From the NCBI RefSeq assembly GCF_000236705.1, contig NC_016599.1:2418001-2482000 (forward strand): 64,000 nucleotides of DNA. Direction: 5' to 3'. A program made the translations under genes and the position numbers. The notes beneath the pieces are model-generated. The model did not search any database. It worked only from the letters and a program-made list of their open reading frames with translations, and was not told where the DNA came from. Origin of the DNA: Owenweeksia hongkongensis DSM 17368. GTDB taxonomy: Bacteria; Bacteroidota; Bacteroidia; Flavobacteriales; Schleiferiaceae. Positions 1-6,727 of the stretch are shown in pieces (the first letter of the stretch is position 1; the number at the start of each line of letters is the position of its first letter).

Positions 1-1071
1 ATTCTTGTAGGTAAGTGAAAAAATATAACCTAGCTTATTTCCATTTTCCAGCATTTTCTGATTTCCCGCTGAAACACCAAGATCATAATCCATAAAGCTA
101 CGTTGCTTCATAGCTCCCAAAGTGGGATTAAAACTTCCGATGAAATCGTTTATTTCCTGATCGCTATAAGTGCTTCTGCTAAATGGAGATGGTATTGGAT
201 TATCATCGGCTCCTTCAGGAAGTGCGCGCGTACCATCATCAAAACCTAAGAAATCTGTTTTACCACCATCATAAGTTATATAGTCGCTATTGAAGTGCAT
301 TGCCGGGTTATAACCCAAACCTACTGAAACATCAAACACAGGTCTATCCGGAAAATCCTTGGTAACAATATCTACCAAACCACCTGTAAAGTCAGCTGGC
401 AATTCAGCCAATCCTGACTTTAGGATAGTCATATTATCAATAAGATTAGTTGGAAAAATATCAATTTGAATAGCGTTTCTATCAGGATCAAGCCCTGGAA
501 CATCCACACCATTCAGCATAGTTTTGGTATAACGATCTCCTATGCCTCGTACATATACATATTTGCCGCCCTCTACTGAAACTCCGGTTACACGTTTTGC
601 AGCATCTCCCGCATCAGAGTCACCCGTTTTCTTAAGCTCTCCGGCAGATATTCCATCTATTACGTTGGTTGATTTTTTCTTTAAAGTCATCATAGCAGCC
701 TGAGTGTTTCTTGCCACTTCGGCTGTAATAACCACTTCGCCAAGCTCATTAGAAGCAGGCTTTAGAGCGATTGCCTCTACTACGGTTACATCTCCTGACT
801 TTACTTTTAAGTCCGTGATGTTTACACTGGCCATTCCTATAAATGTAACTTCAAGATTGTAAGTACCCTCTTCTGCTGATAGTTCAAACTTACCATCAAA
901 ATCGGTGGTGGCACCTGTCATGGTACCCTTCAGTACAGCGTTTGCACTAAATAAAGGTTCACCGGTTTCTCCGTCAATTACCTGACCTCGAATGATACCT
1001 TTTTGTGAAAAACTAACCAATGGCATAGCCAGGGCCAGCATAATAACTAATGTTTTAATTGTGTGATTCAT
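1..1071 (-). CDS. TonB-dependent receptor, N-terminal part (3' end beyond window)
   Basis: The visible 357 residues start with a signal peptide (about residues 1-23, ending SFSQ). A carboxypeptidase-regulatory-like beta-sandwich follows (about 24-100), then a TonB plug domain (about 120-240) containing YVYVRGIGDRYTKTMLNG and FTGGLVDIVTKDFP. The beta-barrel has only just begun when the window ends, so the gene is partial by position, not broken. Such receptors import scarce ligands across the outer membrane using TonB energy. It lies directly downstream of a surface lipoprotein gene (1202-2401) on the same strand, separated by a terminator-like hairpin at 1148-1179. The pair is divergent from a PhoB/PhoR-like system, which suggests phosphate or an organophosphate as ligand; that is inference. 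It lacks the SusC layout of a partner SusD. Confidence 0.9.
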   Translation of the reverse strand, partial: MNHTIKTLVIMLALAMPLVSFSQKGIIRGQVIDGETGEPLFSANAVLKGTMTGATTDFDGKFELSAEEGTYNLEVTFIGMASVNITDLKVKSGDVTVVEAIALKPASNELGEVVITAEVARNTQAAMMTLKKKSTNVIDGISAGELKKTGDSDAGDAAKRVTGVSVEGGKYVYVRGIGDRYTKTMLNGVDVPGLDPDRNAIQIDIFPTNLIDNMTILKSGLAELPADFTGGLVDIVTKDFPDRPVFDVSVGLGYNPAMHFNSDYITYDGGKTDFLGFDDGTRALPEGADDNPIPSPFSRSTYSDQEINDFIGSFNPTLGAMKQRSFMDYDLGVSAGNQKMLENGNKLGYIFSLTYKN

Positions 1072-1147
1072 TACTCCTCTTTTTCTGAATTGTTGCGATA
1101 GAATTCGATCTGGTGTAGATGGAATGAATTTATTTGAAATGAAAAAA

Positions 1148-1179
1148 AAGCATGCTTCGAATCACTCCGAAGCATGCTT
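1148..1179 (-). terminator. Terminator-like hairpin between lipoprotein and receptor genes
   Basis: Perfect 12-bp inverted repeat (arms 1148-1159 and 1168-1179, AAGCATGCTTCG) with an 8-base loop. On the minus strand it is followed by a run of eight Ts, the form of an intrinsic terminator. It lies after the lipoprotein stop and 77 bases before the receptor start, so it could lower receptor expression relative to the lipoprotein, or end the message if the receptor has its own promoter. Confidence 0.75.
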
Positions 1180-1201
1180 GCATTCTATGTTGAATGAATA
1201 A

Positions 1202-2401
1202 TTATTGTCCGATTTTGCTTAGTTCGCCAGAAGCAGCAGCCCAAGTCCAGCCTGCAAACTCTCCGCTATTAGCACCTACAGTGTTAGCACCTTCAGCAAC
1301 TTCAGTTACTTCAGTAGGTACGCTACCTTCAAACAGGTCAGCAAGGGTTCCTCCGTTGATAGTAACTTGGATGTTAGAAGTAGCTCCGCTCATGTCTCCT
1401 CCAAAAGATTCGAATGGAGAAAAGTCAGCAGTAGCAGCATATCCAGAAGCAAGACCGTAGAAGTATACATTTTCTAAAGCAGCATTAGTTTCTGAATCCC
1501 AGTCTACCAAGTGATCAATGTTTTCACCAGCGTAAACAGTACCATTCTTAAACCAGTGAGTTCCAGTTGCAGCAGGACCTTCAGGACCGTCAAGTTCGAA
1601 AGCAGAACCACCATTAGGAGTGATTACTACAAAGTTTTCGCAAGTACCCAACCAATCTTGGTCAGTATCAAGACCATCGTCACCAGAGTTCCAAATAAGA
1701 ACGTCAGATACACTAACAGTTCCACCGAACCACTCGATACCATCATCTTGGTTAGCTACTACTTCGATGTGGTGAATTGTGGTTCCAGAACCAACACCAC
1801 CTAAAGTAAGACCATTGATTTCGTTACCAGAACCAATGTTAGTACCACCGTGACGAATAGAAACGTAAGTAAACTCACCAGAACTGTGAGCAGGCTCAGT
1901 ACCACCGTAAAGACCGTTTTGATCAGAAGTAGGAATACCTTCAATCTGTACTTCAGTAGCTGAAGCAGAAATAGGAGCATTTCCTAAGATGATAACACCA
2001 CCCCAAAGACCGTTGTTTTCAGCATCCATGTTTGGGCTAATTACATCACCAGAAGCAATATCATCAGCGATTGTAGTAAAGATAATTGGCTCAGAAGCTG
2101 TTCCGTTTGCCATAATCTTACCATCACGGGCAATTACAAGTGCAGAAGAAATTGCACCAGCTCCCGGATTTGCCTTTATTACAGTTCCTGGCTCAATAGT
2201 TAAAGTTGCACCAGATACAGTTACACGACCATCAAGGTACCATACCTTATCAGAGGTCAAAGTTTTGTTTTCAGAAATAACTCCAGAAAGCTCAGTATCT
2301 ACTGCTGGAGTAGTAGTTTGCTTGTCGTCTTCACCACAAGAAGTAAGAGTAAAGGCAGCAGCAAAAGCGCTGAACATTACGATTGATTTAATTTTTTTCA
2401 T
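1202..2401 (-). CDS. Surface lipoprotein with parallel beta-helix-like repeats
   Basis: 399 residues. A lipoprotein signal peptide ends at LTSC, making Cys22 the lipidated residue. It is followed by Gly-Glu-Asp-Asp, and acidic residues just after the cysteine are the known Bacteroidota signal for export to the cell surface. The rest is rich in Gly, Asn and Thr with recurring short strands (for example VSGATLTIEPGTVI, GLWGGVIILG, SVSDVLIWNSGDDG), which suggests a right-handed beta-helix. No catalytic motif is recognised. It is the first gene of a pair with the TonB-dependent receptor at 1-1071, so it may be a surface ligand-binding partner. Its promoter region carries 11-bp-spaced repeats of a PhoB-box type. 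Ligand unknown; phosphate linkage is inferred from context. Confidence 0.8.
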   Translation of the reverse strand: MKKIKSIVMFSAFAAAFTLTSCGEDDKQTTTPAVDTELSGVISENKTLTSDKVWYLDGRVTVSGATLTIEPGTVIKANPGAGAISSALVIARDGKIMANGTASEPIIFTTIADDIASGDVISPNMDAENNGLWGGVIILGNAPISASATEVQIEGIPTSDQNGLYGGTEPAHSSGEFTYVSIRHGGTNIGSGNEINGLTLGGVGSGTTIHHIEVVANQDDGIEWFGGTVSVSDVLIWNSGDDGLDTDQDWLGTCENFVVITPNGGSAFELDGPEGPAATGTHWFKNGTVYAGENIDHLVDWDSETNAALENVYFYGLASGYAATADFSPFESFGGDMSGATSNIQVTINGGTLADLFEGSVPTEVTEVAEGANTVGANSGEFAGWTWAAASGELSKIGQ

Positions 2402-2428
2402 CGGGATAGATTGTTTTTAATTCTGCGG

Positions 2429-2473
2429 CAAAGAAATGGCGGCTATGTTATGCCACTGTTAATGGAAGTTGAA
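2429..2473 (-). promoter_or_regulatory. Candidate Pho-type box and -7 element for the lipoprotein operon
   Basis: Read on the minus strand there are three hexamers at exact 11-bp spacing: TTCAAC (2473-2468), TTAACA (2462-2457) and ATAACA (2451-2446). They resemble the TTAACA repeats bound by PhoP/PhoB-type OmpR-family regulators. Nine bases downstream lies TTTCTTTG (2436-2429), one change from the TAnnTTTG -7 element. A box sitting where a -33 element would be is the usual layout of an activated promoter. Confidence 0.5.
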
Positions 2474-2550
2474 CAATACCTCAACATTCACAATCGTACT
2501 CCCCGCTTACAATCACCATTGATTATCAGGCTATAGCGCACAAAAGTCGC

Positions 2551-2631
2551 TTAACACTCTCTTAAAATCCATAATACTGCATTAAGGATTTGTTAATACC
2601 TTACCCTTTATTCAATTATAAATTACTTTTG
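2551..2631 (+). promoter_or_regulatory. Candidate Pho-type boxes and -7 element for the PhoB/PhoR-like operon
   Basis: Two pairs of TTAAnn hexamers with 11-bp spacing are visible: TTAACA (2551) with TTAAAA (2562), and TTAAGG (2582) with TTAATA (2593). A perfect TAnnTTTG -7 element, TACTTTTG, follows at 2624-2631, 23 bases before the start codon at 2654. No -33 TTG is present at the normal distance, consistent with activator dependence and autoregulation. Confidence 0.5.
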
Positions 2632-2653
2632 GCCTCAAATTATATGTAAAGTC

Positions 2654-3337
2654 ATGAACAACAGCGACTTCACCCTACTACTAGTAGATGATGAACCAGA
2701 TATTCTGGAATTTGTAAGCTATAACCTTAAGAAGGAAGGCTTTAACGTACTTACCGCTCCTAATGGAGAGGCTGGACTAAAATTGGCTAAAAAGGAAAAG
2801 CCACAACTTATACTATTAGATGTGATGATGCCTGGTATGGATGGTATCGAAACTTGTGATCAAATTCGCAAGGTGCCGGATTTAGAAAACTCTCTTATTG
2901 CATTTCTTACCGCCCGAGGTGAAGATTACAGCCAAGTAGCAGGTTTTGATGCAGGCGCTGATGATTACATTACAAAACCTATCAAACCAAAAGTATTGGT
3001 GAGCCGCATCAAGGCATTGCTTCGCAGGTACGGACAGTCTTCTACCAGTACATCGCTTTTAGAGTTTGGCGACCTAAGTATAGATCTGGATAAGTATCAG
3101 GTAAATTATAAGGAGCAAAAACTTGACCTTCCCCGTAAGGAATTTGAATTACTTACCTTGCTCACTTCGCGCCCTGGCAAAGTGTTTCATCGCGATGAGA
3201 TACTTGACAAAATTTGGGGCAACGAAGTAGTAGTAGGCGGACGTACGATTGATGTACACATCCGTAAGCTACGCGAAAAGATTGGTGAGAAATACATTAA
3301 AACTGTAAAAGGAGTAGGCTACAAGTTTCAATCTTAA
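2654..3337 (+). CDS. PhoB-like response regulator (OmpR family)
   Basis: 227 residues with a receiver domain (about 1-125) and an OmpR/PhoB winged-helix DNA-binding domain (about 130-227). The acidic pocket is Asp12-Asp13, the phosphoacceptor Asp56 (LILLDVMMPG), the switch Thr87 and the conserved Lys108. All receiver residues are intact. It is followed after 18 bases by its likely partner kinase and is divergent from a TonB receptor/lipoprotein operon. PhoB is the best family match, but OmpR-family regulators with other signals look similar. The candidate Pho boxes on both sides of the intergenic region support phosphate control, including of its own operon. Confidence 0.85.
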   Translation: MNNSDFTLLLVDDEPDILEFVSYNLKKEGFNVLTAPNGEAGLKLAKKEKPQLILLDVMMPGMDGIETCDQIRKVPDLENSLIAFLTARGEDYSQVAGFDAGADDYITKPIKPKVLVSRIKALLRRYGQSSTSTSLLEFGDLSIDLDKYQVNYKEQKLDLPRKEFELLTLLTSRPGKVFHRDEILDKIWGNEVVVGGRTIDVHIRKLREKIGEKYIKTVKGVGYKFQS

Positions 3338-3355
3338 GCCCCTCCTTGCTCTTAG

Positions 3356-4402
3356 ATGCGATTTGACAAGCCCAACATTTTGGCGCTTTCATTGGCCGGT
3401 ATTATTGCCGCGCTTATATGGGCGCTCACTTCTTCGGTACTTTATGTAAGTACCGAAAATGCATACCTATTAGAAGTGGGCATGGTTTCTATTGCCATGT
3501 TTATTGCTTGCTATCTCATCATTCGATATTCTGTGGAGGAGTTCATTTACAATAAAGTAAAGATCATCTACAAAAATATTCATAACCTGAAAATAGGGAA
3601 TGATGAAGACGAAGATGAAGTAGTGCGCAGTAGTGACCTTGATATGGTTACACGTGAAGTATCAGAATGGGCAGAGCAACGCGATATAGAAATTGAAGCT
3701 CTACAAGTACGTGAAGCCTTTAGACGTGAGTTTATTGGCAATGTTTCTCACGAACTGAAAACGCCAATTTTTAATATTCAAGGTTATCTACTTACTCTTT
3801 TGGATGGTGCTTTGGATGATCCTGAAATTAACAGAAGATACCTGAAAAGGGCCAGTAAATCTGTAGATCGCATGATTTACATTATTGACGATTTGGAAAC
3901 TATCAGTAAGCTGGAGTCCAATATGATTCAGCTGGCCTATTCCAATTTCAATATTGTTGGTCTTGTAAAAGAAGTATTTGAAATGCTTGAGGACAAGGCC
4001 AGGGAGCGAAAGATAAAATTGGTCTTTAAGAAGGAATACGACAAACCTATAAAGGTCTATGGTGACCGTCAAAAAGTAGAACAAGTACTCATCAACCTTA
4101 TCACCAATGCCATTAAATATGGTAATGACAAGGGAAAAGTAGAAGTTCGCTTTTATGATATGGATAAGCAAATACTTACCGAAGTGAGCGATGATGGCGT
4201 GGGTATTCCGCAAGAAGATTTAGCAAGAATCTTTGAGAGATTTTACCGTGTAGACAAAAGCCGTTCGCGTGAAGCAGGCGGCACAGGGCTTGGGCTTTCT
4301 ATTGTGAAACACATTATAGAAGCGCACAAGCAAACTATCAATGCCCGCAGTAGCGAAAAAGCTGGCTCAACTTTCTCCTTTACTCTTCAAAAAGGAAAAT
4401 AA
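3356..4402 (+). CDS. PhoR-like sensor histidine kinase
   Basis: 348 residues. Two membrane segments (about 8-30 and 38-57) enclose only a very short periplasmic loop, so the kinase probably senses inside the membrane or through a partner rather than through a periplasmic sensor domain. An acidic linker (GNDEDEDEVV, 81-90) leads to a HisKA domain with phosphoacceptor His132 in FIGNVSHELKTPI. A HATPase_c domain follows with N box (INLITNAIKYG), DDGVGIP and GGTGLGLSIVKH. It belongs to the PhoR/ResE group and is co-transcribed with the upstream response regulator. The signal is inferred from its neighbours. Confidence 0.85.
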   Translation: MRFDKPNILALSLAGIIAALIWALTSSVLYVSTENAYLLEVGMVSIAMFIACYLIIRYSVEEFIYNKVKIIYKNIHNLKIGNDEDEDEVVRSSDLDMVTREVSEWAEQRDIEIEALQVREAFRREFIGNVSHELKTPIFNIQGYLLTLLDGALDDPEINRRYLKRASKSVDRMIYIIDDLETISKLESNMIQLAYSNFNIVGLVKEVFEMLEDKARERKIKLVFKKEYDKPIKVYGDRQKVEQVLINLITNAIKYGNDKGKVEVRFYDMDKQILTEVSDDGVGIPQEDLARIFERFYRVDKSRSREAGGTGLGLSIVKHIIEAHKQTINARSSEKAGSTFSFTLQKGK

Positions 4403-4438
4403 CCTTCTCTCATCTATAAATCACAAAAAAGAAACGCT

Positions 4439-4463
4439 ATTACGTACGTAATTAGTAATTTTG
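4439..4463 (+). promoter_or_regulatory. Palindromic operator and -7 element of the toxin-antitoxin operon
   Basis: A perfect 14-bp palindrome, ATTACGTACGTAAT (4439-4452), is followed by TAATTTTG (4456-4463), a match to the -7 consensus TAnnTTTG. The palindrome fills the -33/-7 spacer, the expected place for antitoxin autorepression. The -7 element ends only 7 bases before the ATG at 4471, so the mRNA leader would be a few bases or absent. Confidence 0.6.
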
Positions 4464-4470
4464 TGATACT

Positions 4471-4722
4471 ATGAAAGTTATAAACTACACAGAATTAAGG
4501 CTTAACCTGAAACGCTGGCTTGACTTGGTTGTTGATGATTTTGAAGAATTAATCATCAAACGCAAAGACAACAGAGATCTAGTATTAATATCTCTTGAGG
4601 AATATCGCTCGCTAAAAGAAACCCAGTATTTAATGTCCGGCAAAAACCGCGATCACTTGATGGAATCTCTTGAACAAGCCAAAAAAGGAGATACGGTACA
4701 AAAAGGTCTCATTGAAGAATGA
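4471..4722 (+). CDS. yefM: Antitoxin, Phd/YefM family
   Basis: 83 residues. The N-terminal half (MKVINYTELRLNLKRWLD onward) has the YefM/Phd fold used for DNA binding and dimerisation, and the C-terminal part is the charged, flexible toxin-binding tail. It neutralises the YoeB toxin encoded immediately downstream (4-base overlap, ATGA) and, as known for the family, represses its own promoter. The 14-bp palindrome just upstream is the likely operator. Assignment rests on length, the N-terminal pattern and the clear YoeB partner. Confidence 0.9.
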   Translation: MKVINYTELRLNLKRWLDLVVDDFEELIIKRKDNRDLVLISLEEYRSLKETQYLMSGKNRDHLMESLEQAKKGDTVQKGLIEE

Positions 4723-4976
4723 GAATCACTTGGACAGCTGCGTGCTGGGATGATTATCTATATTGGCACAAGACCGATAAAAAGAAAATCAAGCGGATTC
4801 ACGAATTGGTAAAAAGTTGCCAGCGCACACCTTTTGAAGGAATAGGAAATCCGGAACCGCTAAAACACGATTTGCAAGGGTTTTGGTCTCGTAGAATTGA
4901 CACTGAACATCGTTTGATTTACAGCCACCAGGAAAATGAACTTTTGATTATCTCCTGCCGATATCACTATCAATAG
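4719..4976 (+). CDS. yoeB: Toxin, YoeB-family ribosome-dependent mRNA endonuclease
   Basis: 85 residues, very close to Escherichia coli YoeB over the whole length (WDDYLYW, RTPFEG, PEPLKH, GFWSRRI, CRYHY). The residues known to matter for cleavage are present at the same numbers: Glu46, Arg65, His83 and Tyr84. The toxin cuts mRNA in the ribosomal A site when YefM is degraded. It overlaps the antitoxin gene by 4 bases. The toxin looks intact and active. The module sits between a two-component system and a glycosyltransferase with no mobile-element remnants in view. Confidence 0.95.
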   Translation: MRITWTAACWDDYLYWHKTDKKKIKRIHELVKSCQRTPFEGIGNPEPLKHDLQGFWSRRIDTEHRLIYSHQENELLIISCRYHYQ

Positions 4977-4992
4977 TTTCTTTTTGCAAAAC

Positions 4993-6063
4993 CTATTCGC
5001 CAGTCCTTAAAAAGGAAAATAACCTTCCCCAATCGGTTTCTTTCGATTCAATATCATTGAAGCCCTGGTACATTTCAGCTTTCTCCAAGTCCTCAGGTAA
5101 GTTTATGTAATCTTGCCCTACGTAGGCAAAGCGCCCTTTGTGTAACTGAAATCTCGCCAAATATTCCTGTTCCGGTTGCCCAGGAGTTGGAATCAGCAAA
5201 GCATGATTTTTCAAAGCATAATAATCCATCAACGAAGAATAGCCCGAGCGGCTGATTGTTGTTTCCGCTTTTGAAATTGCATCATAAATTCCATCGGCTG
5301 CCACCAAATCCTCCACTTTTACATTTTCTGGAACCTCCGCCTTTATCGGTCTGTCTGTTCCTCTTATCATTAAGTGTTGGCCTTCCAGTTTGCTAAGTTC
5401 TTTTAGCAATTTAGTTTCTAGCAAAGTGCGCTGTGGCTCAGGGCCGCTTAGTATGGCGGCTATTCTATATTCTTTCTCCACTGTCGTGGGAATGGCTTCC
5501 GTAAACCGAGAACATGATCCAATATATTCTACCGGAATTTTGGGTTTCAGCTCATGGCCAATAGCGCCAGAAATTCCTTCCCCTTCAAAATCGGGAACCC
5601 AGCATACATCAAACTTCCTAATAAATCGGTGATGCAGCGCTGAAGCAAAGTCCGTGTTCAGCGGCATGATGATTTTCAGCTGATGAGTGATATAAACGGA
5701 AGGCAAATCTTTGTGGTAAAACTCCAGACGGTTATCCGAAATCACTGCTGTGGCCTCGTACTTCTCCACCAGCTTTTTCACTGCTCGGTGCTCCGCCTTC
5801 ATAGCGGTATATATTTTAGGCAGCTGACCAGTAAGCCCCCAAATCTGCCCCATGCCTTTTCGGTACTTTACATTGTAGCCTCGAAGCGTTTCTGTGGCTA
5901 AGTCCGGGAATTCCTTTTTTAGAAAATCTAAAGCCAAGCCATCGGAACAAATAACCACCTCAAAACCATGCTCCAAAAGTTTGTGGATAATTGGAATGGA
6001 ACGCGTGACGTGGCCTAGCCCCCAATTGAGGATGCCGTAAAGAATGGTGGGTTTGTTTTTCAT
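4993..6063 (-). CDS. Glycosyltransferase, GT-B fold (MurG/GT28-like)
   Basis: 356 residues. The N-terminal NWGLGHVTRSIPII pattern is the glycine-rich loop of GT-B glycosyltransferases that walk a list of UDP-sugar donors. The C-terminal half has SRSGYSSLMDYYAL followed by TPGQPEQEYLA, matching the nucleotide-sugar binding region of MurG-like enzymes (normally G-G-x-x-S and P-x-x-x-x-Q). No signal peptide is seen, so it acts at the cytoplasmic face. Donor and acceptor cannot be read from sequence. Homologues in Bacteroidota are usually annotated only as glycosyltransferase. It is monocistronic in this window. Confidence 0.75.
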   Translation of the reverse strand: MKNKPTILYGILNWGLGHVTRSIPIIHKLLEHGFEVVICSDGLALDFLKKEFPDLATETLRGYNVKYRKGMGQIWGLTGQLPKIYTAMKAEHRAVKKLVEKYEATAVISDNRLEFYHKDLPSVYITHQLKIIMPLNTDFASALHHRFIRKFDVCWVPDFEGEGISGAIGHELKPKIPVEYIGSCSRFTEAIPTTVEKEYRIAAILSGPEPQRTLLETKLLKELSKLEGQHLMIRGTDRPIKAEVPENVKVEDLVAADGIYDAISKAETTISRSGYSSLMDYYALKNHALLIPTPGQPEQEYLARFQLHKGRFAYVGQDYINLPEDLEKAEMYQGFNDIESKETDWGRLFSFLRTGE

Positions 6064-6115
6064 TTGACTTGTTTAGCACCAGTGCTTATCCTCTAGAGAC
6101 TGAGAGTAACTATTT

Positions 6116-6547
6116 CTATTTTTTAATCTTTTTAAACTCAATATCCCAGTCCAACTTTTGGATGTCTTCTTTCAATTTGTCAAAAGCCTTCTCTCTAGCT
6201 TCTTTAACCTGAACCTTTTTTCCATTTTTAAAATGAATGATTAATAGCCTACGTGCATATAGGCTCTAATGATAATAATCCCGAATTTCTCTTACATCAG
6301 AAAGGTCAAATTTCTGAGTTCCAAAAACTCTCTCAAATTCTACATGACTTTCATCGATTGTAAGCCTTTTAATATCAAAAAGCATTGCCCACATTATCCC
6401 CGTTGCAGCCACAATTCCTAATACAGCAGCTGTAATTGTCCCAATCTGATAAGAGTCTAAAACCAGGAAAAGGATTGACCCTCCAACTATCGCAAGAATT
6501 GGAAAGCCAATCATTACTTCTTGGTCAAACTTGCTAGAGTATCTCAT
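6116..6547 (-). pseudogene. Small membrane protein with PH-like tail, interrupted by an in-frame TAG
   Basis: A 93-residue frame (6266-6547) has two membrane segments (about 11-28 and 33-55) and a start of a PH-like beta domain (RLTIDESHVEFERVF, FDLSDVREIRD). It stops at TAG (6266-6268). The same frame continues without another stop for 49 further codons to a stop at 6116-6118, reading SLYARRLLIIHFKNGKKV and then a charged helix. The continuation has the LLIIHFKNGK strand expected of such a PH-like domain, so the original protein was probably about 142 residues. Either this is a nonsense pseudogene, or a sequencing error, or the truncated form is still made. No function is assigned. Confidence 0.65.
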
Positions 6548-6647
6548 TTTTCAAATTAGCCACATGACTATTAATCTTCATATTTGCTTTTTCAGATGTA
6601 AAGACTACGCCAATATAGCAATAGATTTATTGAAAACGTGCCATGCA

Positions 6648-6722
6648 TTTCTTCACCGCAGAGCCACCAAGCCCGCAGAGCCTCGCAGAGATTTCTTTGC
6701 TCCTTCGCGCCTCTGCGTGAAA
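6648..6722. repeat. Imperfect palindromic intergenic repeat (CGCAGAG type)
   Basis: The left arm contains repeated CGCAGAG words and the right arm reads CTTTGCTCCTTCGCGCCTC then TGCGTG, roughly its reverse complement. Together they form a long imperfect hairpin. A related element lies at 8668-8756 on the other side of the PLP-enzyme gene. Similar GC-rich, CGCAAAG/CGCAGAG intergenic repeats are known to be dispersed in many Bacteroidota genomes. No coding content is seen. Confidence 0.6.
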
Positions 6723-6727
6723 CCCAT

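Noticed and set aside
1194-2420. Long open frames on the plus strand across the lipoprotein gene
   Set aside because: They lie opposite a clear lipoprotein with signal peptide and family-like repeats; their translations are low-complexity Ser/Thr/Ile sequences, as expected for antisense shadows.
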